32,936 bases of DNA from an uncultured Clostridia bacterium (GTDB lineage: Bacteria > Bacillota > Clostridia > Oscillospirales > Acutalibacteraceae), in the NCBI GenBank assembly GCA_947595635.1, contig CANQEU010000021.1:1-32936 (forward strand). The letters are read 5' to 3'. The position numbers and the translations under genes were made by a program. Under the pieces are notes generated by a model. It saw nothing but the letters and a program-made list of their open reading frames with translations, had not been told where the DNA came from and made no database searches. Every line of letters begins with the position of its first letter. Position 1 is the first letter of the stretch. Of this stretch, positions 14,664 to 22,776 are shown one piece after another.

Positions 14664-16568
14664 GTGAAGGACGGATTTATCAAAGCAGCAGCGGTGTCGC
14701 CGGATATGCGCGTCAGCGACTGTAAGTACAATACCGAAGAAATAATAAAAAATATAAAAACAGCAGCCGACGCGGGCGCTGTCGTAATAGCCTTTCCGGA
14801 GCTTTCCGTCACAGGCTATACCTGCTCCGACTTGTTTTTGCAGCAGACACTGCTTGACAGTGCCGAGGCTTCAATAAGAGAAATAACGGCGGCGTGCAAA
14901 AATATAAACGCTCTTGTAGTTGTCGGAGTGCCTGTAAGGTACAGCACCTGTCTTTATAACTGCGCGGCGGTAATATGCAGGGGCGAGCTTTTGGGGCTTG
15001 TTCCGAAGCTTAATATTCCGAACTATTCCGAATTTTACGAGCTGCGTCATTTCACCCCCGGCGACATAAAGCGCACCATAAGCTATGCCGGCTTTGAAAC
15101 CGCAATTTTGCCGCGTGCTGTGTTTTTGTGCAGGAGTATGCCGCAGCTTTCGGTCGGAATTGAAATATGCGAGGATCTCTGGGTGCCTGCTCCGCCGTCG
15201 GGATTTCTTTCGCAATCCGGCGCGGCCGTGATAATAAATCCCTCCGCGAGCGATGAAATAGTCGGCAAAAGGGAATACAGAAAAAGTCTTGTTCAGCTTC
15301 AGTCTGCAAGAACGGTCGGTGCGTATATATATTCGGACTGCGGCTTTGGCGAATCGACAACTGACCTTGTATATTCTGCGCATAATATTATTGCCGAAAA
15401 CGGCACAGTGCTTGCCGAGTCGAGCAGATTCGGCGCTAATATAGCTTATGCCGACATAGACGTTTTCCGCCTTGAGTCAGAGCGCAGGAGAATGAACACA
15501 TTTAAGCCTGCCGATAACAGCGCCGAATATATTTACTTCGACCTTGATATAGCCGATACTCCGCTTGAGCGCGGCTTTGACGCAAATCCGTTTGTTCCGT
15601 CCGATAAATATGACGTTGATTCGCGCTGTGCCGAGATACTTTCTCTTCAGGCGACAGGTCTTGCGACAAGGCTTAAACACACGGGAATTACAAGCGCGGT
15701 CATAGGGCTTTCAGGCGGACTTGACTCCACGCTTGCGCTTATCGCAACGGTACACGCCTTTGATATGCTGAAAATTGACAGGAAAAATATTATTGCCGTA
15801 ACGATGCCGTGCTTTGGAACTACCAAAAGGACAAAGGGAAACGCTGAAAAGCTTAGCGAGGCATACGGTACGTCGCTGCTTGAAATTAATATCACGGAGG
15901 CTGTAAACCGTCATTTTGCCGATATTGACCAAGACCCCGACTGCTTTGACATTACCTATGAAAACTCTCAGGCAAGGGAGCGCACGCAGGTTTTAATGGA
16001 TATTGCAAATAAAAACAACGCTCTTGTAATCGGCACGGGAGATTTATCCGAACTGGCGCTCGGCTGGGCGACTTATAACGGCGACCATATGTCTATGTAT
16101 GCCATAAACAGCTCGATACCGAAAACACTTGTAAGATATATCACGGCGTATGAGTCGGAGCGCGCTCAGCAGCCGTTGAGCGGTGTTTTAAGAGATATTT
16201 TGAACACGCCTGTCAGCCCTGAGCTTTTGCCGCCCGAAAACGGCGATATTTCCCAAAGGACTGAAGAAATAGTAGGGCCATACGAGCTGCACGACTTCTT
16301 CCTTTATTATTTTGTCAGATTCGGCTTTAAGCCGTCTAAAATATACAGGATAGCGCTTATAGCGTTTGAAGGCAAATATACGCCTCAAATTATTTTAAGC
16401 TGGCTTAAGGTGTTCATACGCAGATTTTTTGCGCAGCAGTTTAAACGAAGCTGCCTGCCCGACGGCCCAAAGGTCGGCTCTGTAACGCTTTCTCCGAGGG
16501 GAGATTTCAGAATGCCGAGTGACGCAAGCGCAAGGCTTTGGCTTGAGGAGCTTGACAAAATAGGATAA
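14664..16568 (+). CDS. nadE: Glutamine-dependent NAD+ synthetase
   Basis: 634 residues in two domains. The N-terminal nitrilase-like glutaminase has the triad Glu46 (FPELSVTGYTC), Lys115 (VPKLNIPNYSEF) and Cys169 (EICEDLWVP); ammonia passes to the C-terminal synthetase with the ATP PP-loop SGGLDST (350-356) and GTGDLSELALGW. It turns nicotinic acid adenine dinucleotide into NAD+ in the last biosynthetic step. The length matches the long glutamine-using type rather than the ~270-residue ammonia-only type. The start is GTG, with GGGAG about 11 bp upstream, 19 bp after the polymerase/ligase-like gene; it is probably co-transcribed with it, without an obvious functional link. Cytosolic. Confidence 0.96.
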   Translation: MKDGFIKAAAVSPDMRVSDCKYNTEEIIKNIKTAADAGAVVIAFPELSVTGYTCSDLFLQQTLLDSAEASIREITAACKNINALVVVGVPVRYSTCLYNCAAVICRGELLGLVPKLNIPNYSEFYELRHFTPGDIKRTISYAGFETAILPRAVFLCRSMPQLSVGIEICEDLWVPAPPSGFLSQSGAAVIINPSASDEIVGKREYRKSLVQLQSARTVGAYIYSDCGFGESTTDLVYSAHNIIAENGTVLAESSRFGANIAYADIDVFRLESERRRMNTFKPADNSAEYIYFDLDIADTPLERGFDANPFVPSDKYDVDSRCAEILSLQATGLATRLKHTGITSAVIGLSGGLDSTLALIATVHAFDMLKIDRKNIIAVTMPCFGTTKRTKGNAEKLSEAYGTSLLEINITEAVNRHFADIDQDPDCFDITYENSQARERTQVLMDIANKNNALVIGTGDLSELALGWATYNGDHMSMYAINSSIPKTLVRYITAYESERAQQPLSGVLRDILNTPVSPELLPPENGDISQRTEEIVGPYELHDFFLYYFVRFGFKPSKIYRIALIAFEGKYTPQIILSWLKVFIRRFFAQQFKRSCLPDGPKVGSVTLSPRGDFRMPSDASARLWLEELDKIG

Positions 16569-16569
16569 T

Positions 16570-16594
16570 GGGCAAATTATATGGACTTTTGCCC
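16570..16594. promoter_or_regulatory. Inverted repeat overlapping the -35 of the Lrp/AsnC promoter
   Basis: GGGCAAA (16570-16576), 11-bp spacer, TTTGCCC (16588-16594). It begins 1 bp after the nadE stop and covers the candidate -35 (16582-16587). It may be an operator for autoregulation or a weak 3' hairpin of nadE; no T run follows. Confidence 0.45.
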
Positions 16595-16610
16595 TGATTA
16601 GGTATATAAT
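16582..16610 (+). promoter_or_regulatory. Candidate promoter of the Lrp-aminotransferase-ispE operon
   Basis: TGGACT (16582-16587), 17-bp spacer, TATAAT (16605-16610). The -35 matches consensus at four of six positions. A ~90-nt leader precedes the start at 16707. Confidence 0.55.
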
Positions 16611-16706
16611 AGAGAAAATTTGTGTCCGACGGAAAAACCGCCGGCGCATTAACTGACCGTCGCGTAATTCAGTAGCGGTCTGATGAATTTATAGGGGGTT
16701 ATTGAA

Positions 16707-17189
16707 ATGGACGAATTATTAAAGCTGTTAAGTGAAAATTCAAAATTTACGATTGAAGAGCTTTCGATGATTCTTGACGAACCGCAGGATTATCTTGAAA
16801 AGCAAATTAAGGAATATGAGGATAAGGGCGTAATAAAGGGCTATCAGGCGATAGTTGACTGGGAGAAAATATCAGGCTCTAAGGTAACGGCAATGATAGA
16901 AATAAAGGTAACGCCCGAAAAGGACACCGGCTTTGACGAGATCGCCTCAAAGATTATGAGCTTTGAGGAGGTCGAGAGCCTCTATTTAATGGCTGGAACA
17001 TATGATTTCGCCGTTTACGTTACGGGGAAGACTATGCAGGACGTCGCTATGTTTGTATCCCGCAGACTTTCAACGATTGAGTCTGTGCTTTCGACCTCAA
17101 CGCATTTCCTGCTTAAAAAATACAAGGAATCAGGCATTGACTTTTATGAGGACGATTCTAAAGAAGATAAAAGGAGCCTGGTTCTGTAA
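16707..17189 (+). CDS. Lrp/AsnC-family transcriptional regulator
   Basis: 160 residues. An N-terminal helix-turn-helix (LLSENSKFTIEELSMIL...YEDKGVIKGYQAIVDWEK) and a C-terminal ligand-binding RAM domain (TAMIEIKVTPEKDTGFDEIASKI, LMAGTYDFAVYV) are clear. This family senses amino acids. RBS AGGGGG, ATG 16707. Its stop overlaps the aminotransferase start (TAATG), so the two are translationally coupled, an arrangement common in Clostridia. It probably controls its own operon; an inverted repeat at the promoter is a candidate site. The charged C-terminal tail (EDDSKEDKRS) is an extension beyond the family core. Confidence 0.93.
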   Translation: MDELLKLLSENSKFTIEELSMILDEPQDYLEKQIKEYEDKGVIKGYQAIVDWEKISGSKVTAMIEIKVTPEKDTGFDEIASKIMSFEEVESLYLMAGTYDFAVYVTGKTMQDVAMFVSRRLSTIESVLSTSTHFLLKKYKESGIDFYEDDSKEDKRSLVL

Positions 17190-18364
17190 TGGTCGATTAT
17201 GAAAGTATATTGAACAGCCGGATAAAGCAGGTAAAGCCGTCCGGCATAAGAAGATTTTTTGATATTGCGAATGAAATGGATCATGTAATTTCCCTCAGCA
17301 TAGGAGAGCCCGATTTCAAAACTCCTTGGCACGTTAGGGAAGAGGGTATAAAAAGCCTCGAAAAGGGCAAAACGTGGTACAGCCCAAACAGAGGATTTGC
17401 CAATCTTCGCAGAGAAATAACAAACTACTATAAAAGGCGCTTCAATGTGGAATATAACCCTGATTCAGAGGTTCTTGTCACTGTCGGCGGCAGCGAGGGC
17501 ATAGACGTTTGTATAAGATGTCTGGCTCAGCAGGGCGACGAGGTGCTTATACCTCAGCCGTGCTTTGTTTGCTATGAGCCTATAACGCAGATGACGGGAG
17601 CGACGCCGGTAATAATTCAAACCAAGGAGGAAAACGACTTCCGCCTTACCGCTCAGGAGCTTGAAGAGCACATTACGCCGAGAACAAAGCTGCTGATATT
17701 GCCTTATCCAAACAATCCTACAGGCGCGGTTATGAGAAGAAGCGACCTTGAGGAGATAGCTCAGGTGGTAAAACGCCACAATTTGTTTGTCCTTTCCGAC
17801 GAAATATACGGTGAGCTTACATACGGCGCCGAAAGACACGTTTCCTTTGCCGAGATAGAGGGAATGAAGGAACGCACGGTCGTTATAAACGGATTTTCAA
17901 AAGCATACGCCATGACCGGCTGGCGGCTCGGATATGCACTCGGGCCTGCGCCGGTGCTTGAGCAGATGACAAAGCTGCACCAGTTTGCAATTATGAGCGC
18001 GCCTACAACCGCGCAGTATGCGGCTATTGAAGCCCTTAAAAACGGCGATTCCGATATAGAGAATATGAAAAAGCAGTATGATATGCGCCGCCGTCTTGTT
18101 GTCGGCAGCTTCCAAAAGATGGGGCTTAGCTGCTTTGAGCCAAACGGAGCATTTTATTGCTTCCCCTGCATAAAAAGCACCGGGCTCAGCTCGGAGGAAT
18201 TTTGTCTTGGGCTTATAAATTCAAAGCACGTTGCCGTTGTTCCCGGCAATGCGTTCGGAGAATGCGGCGAGGGGTATATCAGAGTATCCTATTCATACTC
18301 GCTCGACCATCTCGGCGAGGCTCTTAACAGAATTGAAGAATATCTTAATGAAATAAAAGGGTGA
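17189..18364 (+). CDS. Class I/II PLP-dependent aminotransferase
   Basis: 391 residues of fold-type I, aspartate/aromatic/alanine aminotransferase group. It shows SIGEPDFKTPWHV, YSPNRGFANLRREI, the NNPTGAV loop, SDEIYGELTY and NGFSKAYAMTGWRLGY with PLP-binding Lys238; the substrate-carboxylate Arg is likely in YIRVSYSYS. It moves amino groups between an amino acid and a 2-oxo acid, with specificity unresolved. Its start overlaps the stop of the Lrp/AsnC regulator, which suggests that amino-acid levels control it. ispE follows 4 bp downstream. Cytosolic. Confidence 0.93.
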   Translation: MVDYESILNSRIKQVKPSGIRRFFDIANEMDHVISLSIGEPDFKTPWHVREEGIKSLEKGKTWYSPNRGFANLRREITNYYKRRFNVEYNPDSEVLVTVGGSEGIDVCIRCLAQQGDEVLIPQPCFVCYEPITQMTGATPVIIQTKEENDFRLTAQELEEHITPRTKLLILPYPNNPTGAVMRRSDLEEIAQVVKRHNLFVLSDEIYGELTYGAERHVSFAEIEGMKERTVVINGFSKAYAMTGWRLGYALGPAPVLEQMTKLHQFAIMSAPTTAQYAAIEALKNGDSDIENMKKQYDMRRRLVVGSFQKMGLSCFEPNGAFYCFPCIKSTGLSSEEFCLGLINSKHVAVVPGNAFGECGEGYIRVSYSYSLDHLGEALNRIEEYLNEIKG

Positions 18365-18368
18365 TGTT

Positions 18369-19238
18369 ATGCTTTTAAGAGCCAACGCAAAAATAAATTT
18401 AACCCTTAATATAACAGGAAAGCTTGAAAACGGCTATCACTCGCTCGATATGATAATGCAGTCGGTTTCTCTTGCGGACGAGGTGAATGTTGAGCTTTCA
18501 CAGGGAAGCACGATAACGCTTAAGGTCGACGCCCCCGAAGTACCAAGTGACGAGCGCAACACGGCATACAAGGCGGCAATGCTGTTTTTAAAGGAGTCGG
18601 GAATTAAAAGGTCTGTAGACATAAGCATAAAAAAGAATATACCGTCACAAGCCGGATTAGCGGGAGGAAGCGCCGACGCCGCCGCGGTTTTGGTAGCATT
18701 AAACAGTCTTTGCGGCAACGCTTTCAGCGAAAGTCGGATTTGTGAGATAGGCGGTCAGGTTGGAGCCGACGTGCCGTTTTGCATATTGGGCGGCACACAT
18801 CACGCAACCGGCACCGGCACTACGCTTGAAAGGGTAGAGGATCTCCCAGATTGTCAAATTCTTATATGCAAGCCTTACATCAGCGTTTCAACCCAGGCGG
18901 CTTATAAGATGTGCGATGATTTTGGAGTTGACGTTGAGCGCAAAAATTCAAAAAATGTGATAGACGGCTTGAAAACAGGCAATCTGTATACCGTATCGTC
19001 AAACCTCTACAATAAGTTTGACGAGGTGCTCGATTTGGCCGAGGTGAGAAGTATCAGGGAAACTATGCTGCTCTATGGCGCTATGGGAGCGCTGATGAGC
19101 GGCAGCGGCCCGACTGTTTACGGAATATTCAGTCCGAATGACAACGACTCTCTTTCAATGTGCAAGACAAGGCTTGAACAAAAGTATGATATGGTTTATA
19201 TTGCCAAGCCCGAAAAGACAGGCTGTGTTATTGAATAG
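18369..19238 (+). CDS. ispE: 4-diphosphocytidyl-2-C-methyl-D-erythritol kinase
   Basis: 289 residues, a standard length. This GHMP kinase phosphorylates CDP-ME in the MEP pathway to isoprenoid precursors. Motifs: RANAKINLTLNITGKLENGYH at the start (substrate site, Lys and Asp/His region), the glycine-rich ATP loop IPSQAGLAGGSADAAAVL (near residues 91-108) and the C-terminal MSGSGPTVYGIF. It is the last gene of the Lrp-aminotransferase-ispE run, 4 bp after the aminotransferase, with RBS AAGGGTGATG overlapping that gene's stop. It indicates that the organism makes isoprenoids, including undecaprenyl carriers, by the MEP route. Confidence 0.96.
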   Translation: MLLRANAKINLTLNITGKLENGYHSLDMIMQSVSLADEVNVELSQGSTITLKVDAPEVPSDERNTAYKAAMLFLKESGIKRSVDISIKKNIPSQAGLAGGSADAAAVLVALNSLCGNAFSESRICEIGGQVGADVPFCILGGTHHATGTGTTLERVEDLPDCQILICKPYISVSTQAAYKMCDDFGVDVERKNSKNVIDGLKTGNLYTVSSNLYNKFDEVLDLAEVRSIRETMLLYGAMGALMSGSGPTVYGIFSPNDNDSLSMCKTRLEQKYDMVYIAKPEKTGCVIE

Positions 19239-19246
19239 TTTTTAAT

Positions 19247-19284
19247 AAAAAAGTACGGCTCCGAATATGAAGCCGCACTTTTTT
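19247..19284. terminator. Bidirectional terminator between ispE and the MATE gene
   Basis: AAAAAAGTACGGCT (19247-19260) pairs with AGCCGCACTTTTTT (19271-19284) with one mismatch. A-rich and T-rich ends serve both strands. It overlaps the MATE stop codon. Confidence 0.82.
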
Positions 19285-20617
19285 ATGCTTTAACAAAAGT
19301 TTTGCTGCGCCACTTGCCCTTGCGCCAGCGCCACAGCATAAGTATTCCTCTGAAACACTCGTCGGACGCGAATGCAATCCACATACCGTTTAACCCCAAT
19401 CCGAATACTACTGCAAGTAAATATGAGCCGAGCGTGCTTAAAAGCCACATTGAGAATATTGCGGCGCCGGTCGGGAAGAAAATATCCCCGGCACCTCTAA
19501 GACTGTTAATAATGGTAAGATTTACCGTTCTGCCCATTTCTACAAAGATATTCAGTATTATCAAAACGGAGCCCATCTCAATAACCTCGCTGTTGTCAGT
19601 GAAAATGCCGATGAGCTGATAGCGGAAGATTATTCCGACAACCTCAAGCGACATAGCGATGATAAACGCAAATCTAAGCGCTTTAAGACCGCTTTTGTAT
19701 GCTTCATCATACTTTTTAGCGCCGCAGTAATGACCTGTCAATATCTGTGAAGCCTGTCCTATCGAAACGGAGAAGATATAGAAAAGCATTGTGATATTTG
19801 ATATATACGTCTTTGTGACAAGCTCAGCGTCCGTAAGGCAGTTTAAAACTATTGATGTAACGGCAAGCTGTGAAATATTGTAGTTAAAGCTTTCAAAGGC
19901 TGAGGGTACGCCTACCTTTAGCAGAAGCCAAAAATCCTTTATCGGAAACGGCTTTATAATTAAGTTAAATATAGACGGCTTTTCAACAATCGTGAATACT
20001 ATGATAAGCAGCACTATCATTCCGATTACTCTGCTTACAGAGGTGGCAATTGCTACGCCCTTAACTCCGAGAGACGGCATTCCGAACAGCCCGAGAACAA
20101 AAATAACGTCAAGCGCTGTGTTTATAAGATTCATAGCGACCGTTACATACATTGAAATTCTTGTATATCCGTGGTTTCTGACAATAACGGCAAGCGCGTT
20201 TAGCAGAGCCTGTGAAAAGAGAAAGCCGCCGACTATGGTAAGGTATTCGCTTGAAAATTCAAGTATTCTGCCGCTTGCGCCAATAAACATAAGTATCGGT
20301 CTGCTGAACACTGAAAGCACAACGCTTATTACAATTCCGATAAGCAGGTTAAAGACGATTGACAGCGCGGCAATTTTAGAAGCATCTCTCCTTTTTCCAG
20401 CGCCGAGATTTTGCGAGATCAAAACCGCGCTTGCGCCTGATAAAACCGAAAAGACGAGAGCGCATATAGATATAGCCTGATTTGCCGTTTGCACGGATGA
20501 AGCGGCAAGGTCGTCGTATTGGCTCATAACGAAAACGTCAACAAATCCGAGAGCCATAAATAAAGCTGTTTCAATAAATATCGGCCACGACAAATTAAAT
20601 AACGTCATCTTTTTCAT
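19283..20617 (-). CDS. MATE-family multidrug/organic cation exporter
   Basis: 444 residues with about 12 helices in two related halves, the expected MATE size. It shows the N-terminal LSWPIFIETALFMALGFVDVFVMSQ motif, QANQAISICALVFSVLSGASAVLISQNLGAG at the end of the first repeat, and the matching second-half GQASQILTGHYCGA. MATE proteins use a Na+ or H+ gradient to export cationic drugs or metabolites. RBS GGTGA lies 7 bp before the ATG. It stands alone with its own minus-strand promoter and a shared terminator. Substrate is unknown. The cytoplasmic C-terminus is short and basic (WRWRKGKWRSKTF). Confidence 0.95.
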   Translation of the reverse strand: MKKMTLFNLSWPIFIETALFMALGFVDVFVMSQYDDLAASSVQTANQAISICALVFSVLSGASAVLISQNLGAGKRRDASKIAALSIVFNLLIGIVISVVLSVFSRPILMFIGASGRILEFSSEYLTIVGGFLFSQALLNALAVIVRNHGYTRISMYVTVAMNLINTALDVIFVLGLFGMPSLGVKGVAIATSVSRVIGMIVLLIIVFTIVEKPSIFNLIIKPFPIKDFWLLLKVGVPSAFESFNYNISQLAVTSIVLNCLTDAELVTKTYISNITMLFYIFSVSIGQASQILTGHYCGAKKYDEAYKSGLKALRFAFIIAMSLEVVGIIFRYQLIGIFTDNSEVIEMGSVLIILNIFVEMGRTVNLTIINSLRGAGDIFFPTGAAIFSMWLLSTLGSYLLAVVFGLGLNGMWIAFASDECFRGILMLWRWRKGKWRSKTFVKA

Positions 20618-20653
20618 TAAGCATCACCGAAGCGCAAAAATTCTTATAAAAAT

Positions 20654-20682
20654 ATTCTATTCCGACATTCTTCTTTAGTCAA
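20654..20682 (-). promoter_or_regulatory. Promoter of the MATE gene (minus strand)
   Basis: On the minus strand: TTGACT (20677-20682), 17-bp spacer, TAGAAT (20654-20659), 36 bp before the ATG. Confidence 0.75.
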
Positions 20683-20787
20683 GAGATTATCTTCTGCAAA
20701 GCGTTTTTTATAGCTTTTTGCATCAGATAGCTATTTATGCGGAAGGTATTTACAATATGAACATAATGTAAAATTAAAGGGGCTTTA

Positions 20788-20816
20788 TTTACGGCAAGAA
20801 AAAAATGTGGTATAAT
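20788..20816 (+). promoter_or_regulatory. Promoter of the zinc-ribbon/cohesin-like gene
   Basis: TTTACG (20788-20793), 17-bp spacer, TATAAT (20811-20816) preceded by TGG (extended -10), 33 bp before the start. Confidence 0.7.
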
Positions 20817-20849
20817 TCAGGCGATGATTAAAAGATAAGGAGTAATATT

Positions 20850-21947
20850 ATGAGCTACTGTCCAAAATGCAACAGGGAGTATGACGACGCCCTTGAGGAA
20901 TGCCCCTACTGCGCAGACTCAAATAATAATGAGGAGGAAAGCAGCGGTAAAAAACCTATATCAAAAGGCACATTAACGGCGATAATCGCCGCTGTAATCG
21001 TTATAGCTGCGGCGATTGTTATTTCAGTCGTGCTTTTAACGGGGAATCAAGACTCAGCTTCTAAAAATGCTGTAGAAAAGCTTACAATGCCGAGCGGCTA
21101 TGAGGATATTATTTCAAACATAAAGGACTCCGACGGCAATGTTATAACTCAAGCGACAGACCCTTCCGGAAATGAGATAAACCGTGAGGTGGACGATGAC
21201 GGAAACGTAACTACCACTTTTATCGGCCCAAACGGTGAAACCTCAACTGTAACAACCGACCAAAACGGCAATATCCTTTCATATGATATTCCGGGCTACG
21301 GCTCCGCAAGCGTTTCTGACACACCGTCGTCGGGCGGCGATGAAAATAATTCAGGCGGAGAGCCGTCAAATAATAATTCATCTTCTAAAGCCTCTGATAC
21401 CTCATCTTCCAATACGTCCACGGGAGGAAACGGCGCAAGCTCCGTTAGTTCATCAAAGCCGTCAAGCTCCGGCGGTGACGCTTCGTCATCAAACAATAAT
21501 TCCGACAACAGTTCAGGCTCAGGCTCGGACGCTTCTTCCGACAACGGCACAATTACAATAAACGGCAAGCAGCATAAGCCGGGAGATACGGTTGTACTAA
21601 AGGCTACGGTGAGCGGTATAAACGAGCCGGTCGCAGGCTATTCCTTCAAGGTCACGTATGATGAGAATGTCCTTGAGCCGGACAAGTCCTCAATGGTAAC
21701 GCATGATCCGTCCTGCTTGGTCAATGTTAAAAATAACGGCGAAATATTAATGAACTCTATCTCAGCAATGACAGGCTTCGATTTTTCCTCGCCTACAAAT
21801 GCGTTTGAATGTAAATTTAAAATTAAGGATACAAACATAAAGACCTCCGATATAGATTTTACTGCTTTGGAGGTAATTAAAGGAACAGGCTCTAACGAGC
21901 TTGTTGATGTGACTGAGGATGCGGAGATAAGCTTTACCGTGGAATAA
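20850..21947 (+). CDS. Membrane protein with N-terminal zinc ribbon, Ser-rich stalk and C-terminal cohesin-like module
   Basis: 365 residues. Cys4, Cys7, Cys18 and Cys21 form a zinc ribbon (CPKC...CPYC). One helix spans about 40-66 (TLTAIIAAVIVIAAAIVISVVLL), placing the ribbon in the cytoplasm and the rest outside. Residues ~90-150 hold short D-x-x-GN-x-I/V/T units resembling YD-type repeats (DSDGNVITQA, DPSGNEINRE, DDDGNVTTTF, PNGETSTVTT, DQNGNILSYD). Residues ~152-230 are a Ser/Asn/Gly stalk. Residues ~231-365 are a module starting TITINGKQHKPGDTVVL and containing SFKVTYDENVLEPD and TGFDFSS, like the modules of the dockerin protein at the window start. It could be a membrane anchor for dockerin proteins; that function is inference. 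It has its own promoter and terminator. Confidence 0.85.
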   Translation: MSYCPKCNREYDDALEECPYCADSNNNEEESSGKKPISKGTLTAIIAAVIVIAAAIVISVVLLTGNQDSASKNAVEKLTMPSGYEDIISNIKDSDGNVITQATDPSGNEINREVDDDGNVTTTFIGPNGETSTVTTDQNGNILSYDIPGYGSASVSDTPSSGGDENNSGGEPSNNNSSSKASDTSSSNTSTGGNGASSVSSSKPSSSGGDASSSNNNSDNSSGSGSDASSDNGTITINGKQHKPGDTVVLKATVSGINEPVAGYSFKVTYDENVLEPDKSSMVTHDPSCLVNVKNNGEILMNSISAMTGFDFSSPTNAFECKFKIKDTNIKTSDIDFTALEVIKGTGSNELVDVTEDAEISFTVE

Positions 21948-21962
21948 CTAATTAAAATACTT

Positions 21963-21988
21963 AAGGCTGTCCGAAAGGGCAGCCTTTT
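21963..21988 (+). terminator. Terminator after the zinc-ribbon/cohesin-like gene
   Basis: AAGGCTGTCC, GAAA tetraloop, GGGCAGCCTT, then TT: a 10-bp stem with one G-T pair at 21963-21972 / 21977-21986. Confidence 0.85.
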
Positions 21989-22033
21989 CACATAAGCGGA
22001 ATAATAGCGTAAGATATATCGGGGTGATGTCTT

Positions 22034-22678
22034 ATGCTCTTGTACCGCAGACGATTTAAAAAAAGAAAGGGCGTCGGAAGAGCGGTAACCGTAATAATTA
22101 TGCTCGTGCTGTTTGTCCTGTCATATATTGAATATAAAATAGAGCCGTCTATTATGGATCTCACCGAAATCAAGGCTGAGGCGCTTGCTACCGAGGCGAT
22201 TAATACTGCTGTCAATAAAGCCGTTGAAAGGCTGCAGCTTACATATGATGACCTTGCGGAAATTAAATACACATCAGACAATAAGGTCGGCAGTATATCA
22301 ACAAATACGATAAATGTCAATAAGCTTAAGGCTGAGGCTTCGCTTGAAACACAAAAGCAGCTTGAAAAGCTGCAGCACCGTGAGTTTAACTTTTATCTCG
22401 GTGACCTATCAGGCTTCGATTTGCTCGACGGAATGGGACCGTCGCTGATAGTTCAGCTTAATTTTACGAGCAGCGTAGAAACGGAAATTAAAAACAGTCT
22501 TGAATCGGCAGGGATAAATCAGACCCAAAGCACGCTTTCAATATATGTATGCGCAGAAATATTCCTTACCTCCGACGAGGAATACCCGAACGTAATAGTT
22601 GAAACTACCCTGCCCGTCGCACAGACTATAATCGTGGGCGACCTGCCGGATTATCTGCCGGTTCAGAGATATTGGTAG
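22034..22678 (+). CDS. yunB: Sporulation protein YunB
   Basis: 214 residues with a basic N-terminus (YRRRFKKRKGVGR), one helix at about 16-34, and an extracytoplasmic domain with IxxxAxxxATEAINxAVxxA, DDLAEIKYTSDNKVGSISTNTINVNKLKAE and the C-terminal FLTSDEEYPNVIVETTLPVAQTIIVGDLPDYL, all typical of YunB. In B. subtilis yunB is a sigma-E-dependent mother-cell gene needed for efficient sporulation; its molecular role is unknown. RBS GGGGTGATG. A terminator lies just upstream, so it should have its own promoter, but I could not find a convincing sigma-E site in the 45 bp available. Confidence 0.92.
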   Translation: MLLYRRRFKKRKGVGRAVTVIIMLVLFVLSYIEYKIEPSIMDLTEIKAEALATEAINTAVNKAVERLQLTYDDLAEIKYTSDNKVGSISTNTINVNKLKAEASLETQKQLEKLQHREFNFYLGDLSGFDLLDGMGPSLIVQLNFTSSVETEIKNSLESAGINQTQSTLSIYVCAEIFLTSDEEYPNVIVETTLPVAQTIIVGDLPDYLPVQRYW

Positions 22679-22686
22679 TTAAAGCC

Positions 22687-22715
22687 TCGACAATTAAATG
22701 AATTAGTGATATATT
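22687..22715 (+). promoter_or_regulatory. Promoter of the THUMP methyltransferase gene
   Basis: TCGACA (22687-22692), 17-bp spacer, TATATT (22710-22715): five of six consensus matches at each element, 61 bp before the start. Confidence 0.65.
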
Positions 22716-22776
22716 ATTATTTAATAACTGCGTTTAAAGCATAGGGCTTTATTCATAATTAAAGGACGTGTAATTT

